Positions 7,678-18,342 of a stretch of DNA of 64,000 nt are shown here, piece after piece. Source of the stretch: Arsenicibacter rosenii (lineage in GTDB: Bacteria > Bacteroidota > Bacteroidia > Cytophagales > Spirosomataceae); the NCBI RefSeq assembly GCF_001870735.1, contig NZ_MORL01000008.1:170901-234900 (forward strand). Direction: 5' to 3'. The stretch's first letter is position 1; the number at the start of each line of letters is the position of its first letter. The position numbers and the translations under genes are program-made. Below the pieces are notes generated by a model. The model searched no databases. It had not been told where the DNA came from and saw only the letters and a list, made by a program, of their open reading frames with translations.

Positions 7678-10600
7678 TTAGCGGTTAATCGTCATGTAAC
7701 GCACGAACTGACGGCCATCGCTCAGTTTGACACGGTAGAAGTACGTACCATCCGGTACACCGTTACCGCCTACATTCACGCCTGTGTTGGATGTACCATC
7801 CCAGTCGTTCTGGTAGTTGTCGCTCTTATAAACTACATGACCCCAGCGGTTGAAGACTTCTAACTGCACGGTACCTGTAGCTCCCCGGATCACGAAGCGG
7901 TCGTTGATACCGTCACCGTTTGGCGAGAAACCTTCAGGAATAAACACAGCCACATCGCTTATACGCAGATTCAGTGGTGTTGCTTCACTTTCATTCGAGT
8001 CTGTCGGGTTGCGGTTGCCATTTACGTCTGGCACCAGACCGTTTGTCGAGATATCGGTGATTTCACTACCCGCTGCTGTCGCTTTCGCTCTTGCCGAGTT
8101 CAGGAACGTGCCTGTTGTACCGTCGGTCTTCACATTGACCACAAAGCGGATGGTATCGCTCTGACCGGCCAGCAATGTGCTGCTTCCCGGAACTAACAGA
8201 TCAGCGCTCGTTGAGCCGTTGTAGCCTGTATTAATCTTCAAGCCTGTCTTACCTGTAGCAATTGCTGTGCCAACTACTTTGAAGCTTGCGCCATTCTGTG
8301 CGTTGAATACTTTCGACAACGAATCCGTCAGCGAAACATTAGTCATCGGCACAGTCGCGTAGTTTTTCACAATTGCCATGTAGGTTACGTTATAGCTGCC
8401 ATCAGCCTGACGTACGGTATCTTTCACCGAAAGCGCTACCCCGATGTATGGACGAAGCGGTACGCTGTTCAACACAACCGGTGTCGGCGTATTGCTTGTC
8501 CGTGGATCGAGTGTATTGTTCGGATCCGGATTGGTACCGGCTGTAGACGTATCCGCTACCATCGCACTGCCACTGAAGGCGGTAGCGATTGCCGAGTTGT
8601 AGAACGTCTGTGTATTGGCATTGGCCACATTCACCCGGACAACGAAGTTTAGAACACGGCTTGCACCGGCCGGCAACACGTTGGCTGTTGTATCTTTCAA
8701 CAGCTTAGTCTGCGATCCCTGACCTGTGTAAAGCGGGTTCACGATCAGACCTGATGTTGCAGATACCGAGATACCACTGCTCATAATCACGGCGGTGTTG
8801 AAGGTCTTCGTCAGATCATCCACCACCTGAACTTTCGTCAGATCATTGCGGCCTAAGTTCGTCAGCTTAATTGAGTAAGCCACATCGAACACACCATCAT
8901 CAACCTGAGTAGGTGTACCAACCGATTTCGCTACACCAATCAAGGCATCCGGCAGGTCGAAACGAACAGCTGTCGGTACCTCGCCTGTCGGGTTCGGATC
9001 TACACCTGTGTTTGATACATCCTGAACGACAACCGTAGTACTTTCAACGATACCTTTTGCGACAACGCTGTTATAGAACGGACCGTTGTTACCATTTGGC
9101 TTCACATTGACCGTCACTGAAACAACACCTGTTTCTTTAGCAGCCAGTGTACCACCTAACAGAATCTCCTGATTGCTGCCACCGGTGAAGGCTGTATTCG
9201 CTGTCAGGCTACCCTGAACAACGGAAGAACCAAGTACCGAGAAGGCGGCCGGCGCACCGAAAGCTTGTGTCAGATTATCAGTGACCTGAACATTATTCAG
9301 GACTTTATCGCTAAAGTTTTTCACTGTGATCGTATACACTACATCGTAGCTACCGTCATCTTTCTTATTCGTTGCGGCCGCCATGGCTACACCGATCAGG
9401 TTAGTTGCCGTTTCAGGAGTCAGACGGAAGGTTGTTATACCCGCATTGTTTGTCGGGTTTTTATCACCATCCGGATCCGGATCTGCACCGCTTACCGACG
9501 CATCTTCGAGGCGACCCGCACCACCCATGGCTGAAGCCAGCGCTGAGTTATTGAATGTACGGGTCGTATCGTTTGCGTTCAGTCTCACCTTCACTCGCAT
9601 AGTAAACGAAGCTGTAGCATTCGGATTCAGTGTGCTTGCAGAATCAAGCAATTGAATATTGCTGCCAAAGCCTGTGTAGTTATTGTTCATTTTCAGCGTC
9701 GGGCTATAGTTCGACGATGACGTCAGCGTTACTTCTTCTATGCTATGAGACGCGAAGACATTTGTTAAGTCATCCTGGACACGAACTTTTGTCAGTGCTT
9801 CGTCACCATAGTTCACCAAATAGAAGCCGTATGTGATCTCAGCTGTATTGGCATCAATCATACGAGACTGGCTAACACCCTTGGCAATACCCAACGTACT
9901 GGCTTTGAACGACGTCGATGTATCAGCAACTGTTACAGTCGACTTATTGTTAGCCGTATTCGGATCTACCTGATCGGCATAAGTTACTTCAGCCGTGTTT
10001 ACGATATCTCCTTTCTTACTCAACCGTGCCTGGAAGCTGATCGAGTCGGCAGCACCTACAGCCAGTGAATCATATCTTTTCAGAATGACCCCACCCGACA
10101 GATTAAAGTTGTACGCACCCTGAATTAACTCCAGTCCTTGAGGCAGCACATCACGTACATTTACGTTTGTTGCTTTCTGAGGGCCGTTGTTTTTTACCTT
10201 AATCGTGTACGTTACAACCTCACCACGGTTCAGTCGTGTTTTGTTCACCGACTTGGTGATCGCTACATCTGCCCGTGCTGTATCTGTTTTACAGTCAAAG
10301 ATTTTCACTTCGACCTTTCCTGGCAGACTCACACAACCTGTTTGTGTGCGTTCGAAGATGTAGTAAGTACCTACACCTACCGAAGCCGGCGTTAACACAG
10401 TTGGAGAGCTTGCTGACTCACTGGTACGGAATTCGTACGTTTTACCTGCCGTATTGAGGCTGCTGATTGCCGTGTTCAGGTCAACCGTTACGGCTGAGCA
10501 TGTGTTGCGCAGACTCGAAACGATCGGCGCCGGCACTTTGTCTGCTACCGTTACGATTACCCCATCCGATGGCAGTGAGCTACAACCGTTGGCATCGATC

Positions 10601-13600
10601 AGCTGAACGCTGTAAGAAGCAGTCTTCTTAACTGTGATCCGCTGGGTAGTTGCCTTATTGCTCCACAGATAACCACTACCAGCTGATGCTTCAAGCGTTA
10701 CAGAGTCGCCGTAGCAGAGATTCAAGGCACCTTGAACCACACTGACGGTTGGTACTGTCTTAATGCCCTGAATGGTTAATACCATGGCATCCTGCGCCAG
10801 TGCTGTCGGACAAGCCAGGTTGTTCGAGCGGCCAGCCAGCGTCAGAGTGACACTGCCAGCCTGAACATCGGCAAGCGATGGCGTATAGGTTGCATTCAGC
10901 GCAAACGGATTATCAAATTTACCGCTACCTGATGTTGTCCACTGTGATGTGGCAACGGCACCACCTGTTCTACCGGTCAGCTTGTATGTTTTCGCTGCAC
11001 AGATCGACGCATCTGCTCCGGCATCTGCCGTAACTGGATTAGCCTGGTCACATGGTGTTTGTGCACCGTCACACGAAACAATACCAACACTAATAACCGA
11101 TGCCGCACTGTAACAGCCCGATGCAGAACGTTCTACCACATAGTATCTGCCTGATACACCTACCGAACCAGGGTTCGCAACACGGGTTGCTGCACTTGGT
11201 GTTTCTGAGGTATAGAACTCAAACGTACCGCCTGTAGTCGTTACATTGCTTGTTACACCTTGTGCCAGGTTAACTGTGTTAAACGGACATGTACTCGTCA
11301 GGTCCCGCGTTACAGGTATACCAACTTTTGGCAATACTGTAACTGTGATCGTTCTCGACGGTGCACTCTTACAGTTTGTTGACGAGCAGCACTGTGCCGT
11401 GTAAGTCATATTGATACCTGGCGTTACTGTGATTGTACTGCCAACGTTACCATTTGACCAGATCACATAACTACCAGCCGGACATCCCTGGCCAACCAGC
11501 ATAATCGGTGCCCCGAAACAACTTGTGTAGCTTGTTACGACGCTTGTACCAGACATCACACCGGCAGTTGGCGCATTCGGGTTACCCACAGCGATCGATA
11601 CACTATCTGACCACGGGCTTATGCAACCACCTCCACCGAGGATACACTTAGCACGATAGGTATTGTTACCGACGGTTGGGGTCACAGTGATACTAGATGT
11701 TGTTGCCCCATTTGACCATTCCGGATAACCACCTTCACAACCTACAGCTGTCAGTACTACTGTTTCACCAGCACATACGCTTGCTTTATCAGCAGCAATG
11801 GTTGGCGGACGCGGGATGACGACATAGATATCGATGCTTGCTGATGGTCTGCTTTCACAACCATCTTTGAGACATGTAGCCATCTCCCAGATTGTAGTTA
11901 CAACTGGATTGATTACCAGCGTATTTCCTGTCTGACCATTCATCCAACGGACAACACCACCTTCGCAACCCGATGCAGTGATCGTTACCGAAGCACCTGC
12001 GCAAATGGTCAGGTAATCAGTATGGAGTACCGGAGGAGCGATCGACTTAATTCGTATCGGCGCACCCGTTACATCCAGATCAGCACATATTCTTGATGAA
12101 CCTATCAGGCTGATCACATCCGATGCTCTTGTCACACCCGGTGTTACGCCTGACAGATTCAGATAGTTAGGATCTGATGGGTTGGCGTTATATACGAGTG
12201 TATGAATCGTGTACGTTGTATTTTCAGAGACAACTGTGAAGCTTGGCGAGTTGCTTGTCTGCTGAATGACTTTGTCCGTACCTTTTGTCAGGACATACAG
12301 TACAGAGTATCCATTCGGCACGACAAGGCCACCGTTTGCAACGGCTCTTAAAGCCAGTCGATCCGAAGTAGCGCATATTTCAGGTGTATCTGTCCGTAGC
12401 GTACCTGCTTTGGCCAGACAACCAACCGGCCTTACGGTTACTGTTACTGATCCCTCGCTACGACATGTACGATACTGGCAATAAGCAATATAAGTACGTG
12501 TTGCATCTGGTTGCAGCAGTAACGTTGTCGATGCAGGTGCACCTGTTACGTTCCATGTTACTGTACCCTGACAGCCTGATGCAGTCAGCAGTACACTTTC
12601 ACCTGGCTGCAGTTCTGTTTTTGAAGCAGTTACTGTCAGTGACGCAGGCTGGATGATCCGGATTGTGTAAATATCTGACGAAGGACTTACACAAGCACCT
12701 GAACGGCAGGTTACACTATAACCGGTTGTCACGGTAGGACTTACGGTGATACTCACCTGACCAACCTGACCTGTGCTCCAGTATGGTGTACCTTCGCAGT
12801 TCTGAACGGTCAACGCCAGTGATTCGCCAGGGCAAAGCGCAGAATCGCTGCACACTACCGTTGGTTTAGCAATTGTCCGGATGTTGAACGAAATCGTGTT
12901 CGAACGTGGACTACCGCACTGATCACTTTGCTTACAGATTGCGTAGAACAAGTTGTTTGTAGCAGAAACCGTTACTGAAGCAACTGTACCTGTCTGACCA
13001 TCTGACCACATGACAACACCGCCGGTGCAACCTGTTGCTGTCAGAGAGACAACTTCGCCGTTGCAGGCAACTGTCTGTGGCGCTCTGATCACCGGTGCAG
13101 TACCCGTTGAGTTAACAGTAATGCGTAGCGAGTTCGAGGCTTCGCTCAAACATGATCCGGTCTGGCATCGTGCCGTGTAATCAGTTGTTACACCAGGCAT
13201 AACTTCGATAGAGGCAGATGTCTGTGTCAGACCACTCCATACCACCGCACCGGTACAACCTTCAGCCGTCAGAATTACCCGCTCACCAGAACAAATCAGA
13301 CGCTTGTCTGCACGGATCAACGGAGCCGTTGGGTTAACCACCGTTATTGCTGCTGACTCAGAACGCTCTGAGCAGCTCCGGAACTGACAGGTAGCAAAGT
13401 AGCTGATGCTGTTAGCCGGACGGACAATCAGGGTATTACCCGTTGTCTGTGCCGCATCGCTCCATACCACGTTCCCGTTGCAACCAGTTGCTACCAATGT
13501 TACACTGGTACTTGCACAAATTGTTGCGCTAGATGGCGTAACAGTTGGTCTAACCGGTCTAACCACACTAATTACATAATCATCTGACTGAGGGCTGCTA

Positions 13601-16600
13601 CATGTACCGTTTCTACAGATTACAGAGTAGCGGTTATTGCTTTCCGTCGGACGAACAATGATTCGCGTCGTCGTTTCCGTAGTTGTGTTCCAGATTGGCG
13701 TACCCAGACAGTTCTGAACAGTCAGTTCTACTGACTCACCAGGACACACGACCGTTGTGCTGCAAACAATTGTTGGTTTGGTAAGTGTATTACCAAGATC
13801 GATTGTTTGCTCAGCCGGAGCACCCGGACAGTTTTTCACAAAACATGTCGCAGTATATGTAGTCCGCGTCTGAATATTATTCACGGTAATTACTGAACCT
13901 GAAGCGCCTGTAGACCAGCTGATCGTACCATTATCGCAACCAATCGCGGTCAGGCTTACTGAGCCTCCCGGACAGATGCTGGTAGTACTTGCCAGAATGG
14001 TTGGTCTTGGTGCACTGATTACAGTCACCGTAATCGGATTGGACGCCTGGCTTGTACATGAACCAACTACACAGCTTGCTGTATAAGTTGTTGTTACCGT
14101 TGGATTCACCTGAATAGAGGTACCATTACCACCATTCGACCAGATTACGTTTCCGCTACAGTTGTTTGCGTAGATTGTTGTACCACTACCATCCTTACAG
14201 ATCTCTGTGATTGCACAGTGGATATAAGGCGGCTGTACCGAGCATTCTTCGATTCCGATCGTAACCGTTGATGTGTTGTTCTCCGGCTTAGTCGGATCAT
14301 CGTTTGTACCCGTGATAACAGCTACGTTCCGTACGGAGCCACCTGCTCTGATAACCGCTTCAACAAACAGGTTACGGCTTGCACCTGTAGCCAGTTCACC
14401 GATAGTCCAGATTCCTGTTGCTGCATTGTACGATCCAACTGAGGCAGTTGCAGCGACAAATGACAGCGATGCAGGCAGTCGGTCAGTTACAGTCACACCT
14501 GAAGCTGAAACAGGGCCGTTATTCGTTGCAGTAACGATGTAGGTGATCTTCTGACCTAAGCGATATGGCCCACTCGGTGTAACGTTTTTCGTTACCGCCA
14601 GATCAGCATTACAGAATCCTACTGTTACAGTTACTGCGGTACGGGTTCCGCTTACGCAGCCTTCAGGGCTTACTGATTCAGCGTAGTATACTGATGTTAC
14701 ATTCGGAGCAATTGTCAGTTTACCGCCGCTTTCCGTTGTCCCGATCAGCGTACCAGTTGCAGAGTACCAGTTAATCCGGTTGCCCGGCGCAAATCCGATC
14801 AGCTTCGTTCTGCTGCCCTGACAAACCAGTGTATCATCACAGGCAACACCAATTGGTGCGTCCGGACGCTCATTGATCTGAACAACGCGTGACAAGGTTG
14901 CCGGCAAGCAAATACCGGTGCCGTCAGGGTCATTTGTTCTGGCAGTAAATTCAACAAATCCTCGTGTAATATCCGCTAACGATGGTACATACGTTGTGCT
15001 TGTACCGGTCGTCGTTACGAACGTACCAGAACCTGCGGCTGTCCAGCTCAGGCTTGATGCCGAACCACCTAATGTAGCAACCAGAACAATTGACTGTCCT
15101 TCGCAGATGGCAGGGGTCTGACCGATTGTCAGGCTGGCAACATTTGTACAACGGCAGTCAATACCTTCAACTGTTAATACAGTCGGGTTGCTGAAACAGC
15201 CGTTTGGCGATACTTCAAACAGATAGTACTTACCGGCACCAACAGCCGTTATGTTTGTCACAAGCGGCGATGTTGGCAACGCACCGGTGTGCCATTCGAA
15301 ACGGTTACCCGGACGTGGCTGGTTGATCGGTACATTTGTCAGATTGATTGTCTGCTGCAGGTTTGAACAAACCGTCAGACGCTCAGGGCAGGTTGGTGTT
15401 GGCGGGATTGCCGTTACCGTTACGATAACCGGCTTACGGTCGCTCTTACAACCACCGGCTGTTACTGCCTCTGCGTAGTAGATCGTTGTTGTTGTCGGAT
15501 TGATTGTTAATGATTGACCACTTGTTGTGGTATACAGTACATCGCCGCCAACCGGAGTCAGGTACCAGTTGATCGTTGTGCTTTGTACTCCCGAAGCGGT
15601 AGCTACTACAGAAGCAGTCTGATCGGCGCAAACCGTTACATTATTAACTGCCAGCGTAATAGTCGCACAGGTTGGAATTACACCCGCATCAACATCCAGA
15701 TTCACCTGACCGGCAGTCAGACATACGGTATCGGTTATACCACCTATACCGGCGTCGCTGTCAGTTGCTTCAGTAGCATTGGCAGCGTTAGCCATTGTAA
15801 AGGTATAACCTGATGGTAACGTGAACGTTACTTTGTAGCAACCCGGGTTCAGCTGAGTGAACAGATAGCTGCCATTGTTCGCTGTAATTTGTGTGCTTAC
15901 AACGGTGCCGCTGTTGGCGTCAGTTAACACAACTGTTACACCATTCAAACCAGCCATTTCCGTTGGATCCTGAACGCCATTGCTGTTTGTATCGATCCAG
16001 ACGAAGTTACCCAATGTCGCTTTGAGCGGAACAAGACCCGCGTCAATATCAAGGTTAACCTGACCGGCGGTCAGACAGAATGTGCTTGTTGTACCACCTG
16101 CACCCGCATCGCTGTTATTGGCGCTTGTTGAGCCAGGCGCGTTAGCTGGTGAGAAGGTAAAGCCTGCAGGCGTCGTAAACGTAATTTTGTAGCAACCTGC
16201 ATTCAGGTTTGTAAACAAATACCTGCCATTGCTATCTGTGATTTGTGTTCCAACGACAGTACCGCTATTGGCATCAGTCAGTACAACCGTTACCCCGCTT
16301 ACACCGGTGGTTTCACCACTGTCCTGAATACCATTACCATTTGTATCTACCCAGACAAAATCACCCACAGATGCACGCAGCGGAATAACACCCGCATCGA
16401 CATCCAGATTTACCTGACCGGCAGTCAAACATACGGTATCGGTAATACCACCCACACCGGCGTCGCTGTCAGTCGCTTCAGTAGCGCCTGCGGCATTAGC
16501 CACCGTGAATGTGTAGCCCGCTGGTGTTGTGAATGTCACTTTGTAGCAACCTGCATTCAGGTTTGTGAACAGGTAGTTGCCGTTCCCGCTGGTAATCTGG

Positions 16601-18342
16601 GTAGCGACTACAGTACCGCTGGTCGCATCAGTTAACACAACGGTCACTCCATTCACACCGGTTGTCTCACCGCTATCCTGAATACCGTTACTGTTTGTGT
16701 CTACCCACACATAGTTACCCAATGTGGCTCTGAGCGGAATTACGCCCGCATCGACATCCAGGTTAACCTGACCGGCAGTAAGGCACACAACGTCGCTCAT
16801 ACCACCGACACCGGCATCACTATCGTTAGCCGTGGTACTGCCAGGGGCTTTCGGAGTAGTAAAGGTAAAACCGGAAGGTAGTGTAAACATTACCTTATAG
16901 CAGCCGGCGTTTAAACCCGTAAATGAATAGAGTCCTGTACTGCCCGTTACCTGTGTAGAAACAACCTGATTGTTATTGGCATTGTAAAGTGTAACCGTTA
17001 CACTGCTTACGCCCGTTGTCTCTGTCGGATCCTGGATACCGTTTCCGTTCGTATCAACCCAGACATAATTGCCCAGAGTTGCCTTCAGCGGAATTAAACC
17101 GGCATCAACCGTTAAGTTACTGTCACCACCAACCAGTGTATAAGTCTGTGTCCGGCCTGTAAGCAGGTCGGCATCGCTATCCACTGTATCGGCAATCGTT
17201 CCGCTCAACGGATTCGTTGAGTTCTGACCGGTTAATGTATAACCGCCCGGTGTTGTAAACACAACATAGTATTCACCCGGCAATAAGTTCGGGAATAAAT
17301 ACCTGCCATTGCTATCGGTTGTCGTTGATGCCAGCGGCGTTGTGCTGGTCGGGCTGTACAGGGTAACAACTACACCTGATACACCCGGCTCACCGGCCGT
17401 TTGCTGGCCGTCACCATTATTATCACTCCAGACAAAATCACCAAGCGACGCAAGCGGGCCTTGCTGCACGATAATGTCGCAGCAATTTCCGGTTGCACAA
17501 CCACTCAATGATGTTACAAACGAATAAACGCCCGGACTTTTAATCACCAGGTCGCCGTTTGCTTCAATCGAAGCAAGGGTTGCCGGAACACTGGAAGTTC
17601 CGATCTCATTTCCGTTTAAATACCAACGTGTACCTGTGAATCCCTGAATAGGGATAGTAACAGTATACTCTTCACCGGTATACCATAATAATGGTACCGT
17701 AAAACAAGCATTGGCATAGTCATCTTCAATGATGCTATGCACAGCAGGCGAAGAGTTAATGTCCGTACCACTTGCCGCGATAATTTCTGCAGTATTGAAC
17801 GACACACCACGTTCGATCACGCGGGCTGTCAGTACAAGCGTTGCAGACTGACCTGAAGCCAGTGTTCCTACATTCCACTGAGTCACATTGGCAGCAACAG
17901 ATGTATAAGAACCGGCACCGTTAAGTACCGAAACACTTAACAGCTGTGCTCCGACAGTAGAAAGACTGTCTTTGACCACAACCCCTGTCGAACTTGCCGG
18001 ACCCGCATTAGAAACGGTTACAGTGTAAGAAACAACATCGTTTAGGTTTGGCGTTTTGTTACTTATCTTTTTAGATAAAGACAAGTTCACATTGGCTACT
18101 TGGGCTGAACTACTCAACGGAGCAATCAGCAACATGCACAGCATCATCAGGCTACCAATAGCCCAACCCTGCTTGCCAGCGAATGCCATCCGATGAGTCA
18201 ACCCGCCAAACGTTTGATACTCTGGACTGCTCGCTCTCCGAAGTAGTGCTCTTCGGACCGCAGACAACCAACCCCGCTCCGATCGGTGCGGAGGGGTTTC
18301 AGGTGGGCAGGAAGAGCCTTTCAGTAAAGGTTGCTCATTCAT
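7678..18342 (-). CDS. Giant multidomain T9SS adhesin (about 3550 aa) with SdrD-B, Ig-like and DUF11 modules and a gliding-motility C-terminal domain
   Basis: Very large secreted surface protein. Signal peptide encoded near 18100-18189 (LMMLCMLLIAPLSSSAQ). Modules in order: a DUF11 domain (about 17.75-18.1 kb); five SdrD B-like repeats of about 118 aa (15.66-17.45 kb), each with a calcium-loop motif such as DTNGNGIQD; Ig-like cysteine-containing repeats (about 10.3-15.65 kb) with a DUF11 inserted near 14.24-14.63 kb; another DUF11 (about 9.9-10.3 kb); four related modules beginning IGVA (8-9.9 kb); and a C-terminal TIGR04131/CHU_C type B sorting domain (GFSPNGDGINDRFVI, then VFNRWGHVVY). Type B domains need a PorP/SprF partner, which is encoded 5 nt downstream. 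The start is uncertain: the frame is open up to an ATG at 18690; I prefer 18342 (AT-rich leader before it), while 18189 gives the cleanest signal peptide. Role inferred: adhesion or gliding. Confidence 0.88.
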   Translation of the reverse strand: MNEQPLLKGSSCPPETPPHRSERGWLSAVRRALLRRASSPEYQTFGGLTHRMAFAGKQGWAIGSLMMLCMLLIAPLSSSAQVANVNLSLSKKISNKTPNLNDVVSYTVTVSNAGPASSTGVVVKDSLSTVGAQLLSVSVLNGAGSYTSVAANVTQWNVGTLASGQSATLVLTARVIERGVSFNTAEIIAASGTDINSSPAVHSIIEDDYANACFTVPLLWYTGEEYTVTIPIQGFTGTRWYLNGNEIGTSSVPATLASIEANGDLVIKSPGVYSFVTSLSGCATGNCCDIIVQQGPLASLGDFVWSDNNGDGQQTAGEPGVSGVVVTLYSPTSTTPLASTTTDSNGRYLFPNLLPGEYYVVFTTPGGYTLTGQNSTNPLSGTIADTVDSDADLLTGRTQTYTLVGGDSNLTVDAGLIPLKATLGNYVWVDTNGNGIQDPTETTGVSSVTVTLYNANNNQVVSTQVTGSTGLYSFTGLNAGCYKVMFTLPSGFTFTTPKAPGSTTANDSDAGVGGMSDVVCLTAGQVNLDVDAGVIPLRATLGNYVWVDTNSNGIQDSGETTGVNGVTVVLTDATSGTVVATQITSGNGNYLFTNLNAGCYKVTFTTPAGYTFTVANAAGATEATDSDAGVGGITDTVCLTAGQVNLDVDAGVIPLRASVGDFVWVDTNGNGIQDSGETTGVSGVTVVLTDANSGTVVGTQITDSNGRYLFTNLNAGCYKITFTTPAGFTFSPANAPGSTSANNSDAGAGGTTSTFCLTAGQVNLDIDAGLVPLKATLGNFVWIDTNSNGVQDPTEMAGLNGVTVVLTDANSGTVVSTQITANNGSYLFTQLNPGCYKVTFTLPSGYTFTMANAANATEATDSDAGIGGITDTVCLTAGQVNLDVDAGVIPTCATITLAVNNVTVCADQTASVVATASGVQSTTINWYLTPVGGDVLYTTTSGQSLTINPTTTTIYYAEAVTAGGCKSDRKPVIVTVTAIPPTPTCPERLTVCSNLQQTINLTNVPINQPRPGNRFEWHTGALPTSPLVTNITAVGAGKYYLFEVSPNGCFSNPTVLTVEGIDCRCTNVASLTIGQTPAICEGQSIVLVATLGGSASSLSWTAAGSGTFVTTTGTSTTYVPSLADITRGFVEFTARTNDPDGTGICLPATLSRVVQINERPDAPIGVACDDTLVCQGSRTKLIGFAPGNRINWYSATGTLIGTTESGGKLTIAPNVTSVYYAESVSPEGCVSGTRTAVTVTVGFCNADLAVTKNVTPSGPYRLGQKITYIVTATNNGPVSASGVTVTDRLPASLSFVAATASVGSYNAATGIWTIGELATGASRNLFVEAVIRAGGSVRNVAVITGTNDDPTKPENNTSTVTIGIEECSVQPPYIHCAITEICKDGSGTTIYANNCSGNVIWSNGGNGTSIQVNPTVTTTYTASCVVGSCTSQASNPITVTVISAPRPTILASTTSICPGGSVSLTAIGCDNGTISWSTGASGSVITVNNIQTRTTYTATCFVKNCPGAPAEQTIDLGNTLTKPTIVCSTTVVCPGESVELTVQNCLGTPIWNTTTETTTRIIVRPTESNNRYSVICRNGTCSSPQSDDYVISVVRPVRPTVTPSSATICASTSVTLVATGCNGNVVWSDAAQTTGNTLIVRPANSISYFATCQFRSCSERSESAAITVVNPTAPLIRADKRLICSGERVILTAEGCTGAVVWSGLTQTSASIEVMPGVTTDYTARCQTGSCLSEASNSLRITVNSTGTAPVIRAPQTVACNGEVVSLTATGCTGGVVMWSDGQTGTVASVTVSATNNLFYAICKQSDQCGSPRSNTISFNIRTIAKPTVVCSDSALCPGESLALTVQNCEGTPYWSTGQVGQVSITVSPTVTTGYSVTCRSGACVSPSSDIYTIRIIQPASLTVTASKTELQPGESVLLTASGCQGTVTWNVTGAPASTTLLLQPDATRTYIAYCQYRTCRSEGSVTVTVRPVGCLAKAGTLRTDTPEICATSDRLALRAVANGGLVVPNGYSVLYVLTKGTDKVIQQTSNSPSFTVVSENTTYTIHTLVYNANPSDPNYLNLSGVTPGVTRASDVISLIGSSRICADLDVTGAPIRIKSIAPPVLHTDYLTICAGASVTITASGCEGGVVRWMNGQTGNTLVINPVVTTIWEMATCLKDGCESRPSASIDIYVVIPRPPTIAADKASVCAGETVVLTAVGCEGGYPEWSNGATTSSITVTPTVGNNTYRAKCILGGGGCISPWSDSVSIAVGNPNAPTAGVMSGTSVVTSYTSCFGAPIMLVGQGCPAGSYVIWSNGNVGSTITVTPGINMTYTAQCCSSTNCKSAPSRTITVTVLPKVGIPVTRDLTSTCPFNTVNLAQGVTSNVTTTGGTFEFYTSETPSAATRVANPGSVGVSGRYYVVERSASGCYSAASVISVGIVSCDGAQTPCDQANPVTADAGADASICAAKTYKLTGRTGGAVATSQWTTSGSGKFDNPFALNATYTPSLADVQAGSVTLTLAGRSNNLACPTALAQDAMVLTIQGIKTVPTVSVVQGALNLCYGDSVTLEASAGSGYLWSNKATTQRITVKKTASYSVQLIDANGCSSLPSDGVIVTVADKVPAPIVSSLRNTCSAVTVDLNTAISSLNTAGKTYEFRTSESASSPTVLTPASVGVGTYYIFERTQTGCVSLPGKVEVKIFDCKTDTARADVAITKSVNKTRLNRGEVVTYTIKVKNNGPQKATNVNVRDVLPQGLELIQGAYNFNLSGGVILKRYDSLAVGAADSISFQARLSKKGDIVNTAEVTYADQVDPNTANNKSTVTVADTSTSFKASTLGIAKGVSQSRMIDANTAEITYGFYLVNYGDEALTKVRVQDDLTNVFASHSIEEVTLTSSSNYSPTLKMNNNYTGFGSNIQLLDSASTLNPNATASFTMRVKVRLNANDTTRTFNNSALASAMGGAGRLEDASVSGADPDPDGDKNPTNNAGITTFRLTPETATNLIGVAMAAATNKKDDGSYDVVYTITVKNFSDKVLNNVQVTDNLTQAFGAPAAFSVLGSSVVQGSLTANTAFTGGSNQEILLGGTLAAKETGVVSVTVNVKPNGNNGPFYNSVVAKGIVESTTVVVQDVSNTGVDPNPTGEVPTAVRFDLPDALIGVAKSVGTPTQVDDGVFDVAYSIKLTNLGRNDLTKVQVVDDLTKTFNTAVIMSSGISVSATSGLIVNPLYTGQGSQTKLLKDTTANVLPAGASRVLNFVVRVNVANANTQTFYNSAIATAFSGSAMVADTSTAGTNPDPNNTLDPRTSNTPTPVVLNSVPLRPYIGVALSVKDTVRQADGSYNVTYMAIVKNYATVPMTNVSLTDSLSKVFNAQNGASFKVVGTAIATGKTGLKINTGYNGSTSADLLVPGSSTLLAGQSDTIRFVVNVKTDGTTGTFLNSARAKATAAGSEITDISTNGLVPDVNGNRNPTDSNESEATPLNLRISDVAVFIPEGFSPNGDGINDRFVIRGATGTVQLEVFNRWGHVVYKSDNYQNDWDGTSNTGVNVGGNGVPDGTYFYRVKLSDGRQFVRYMTINR

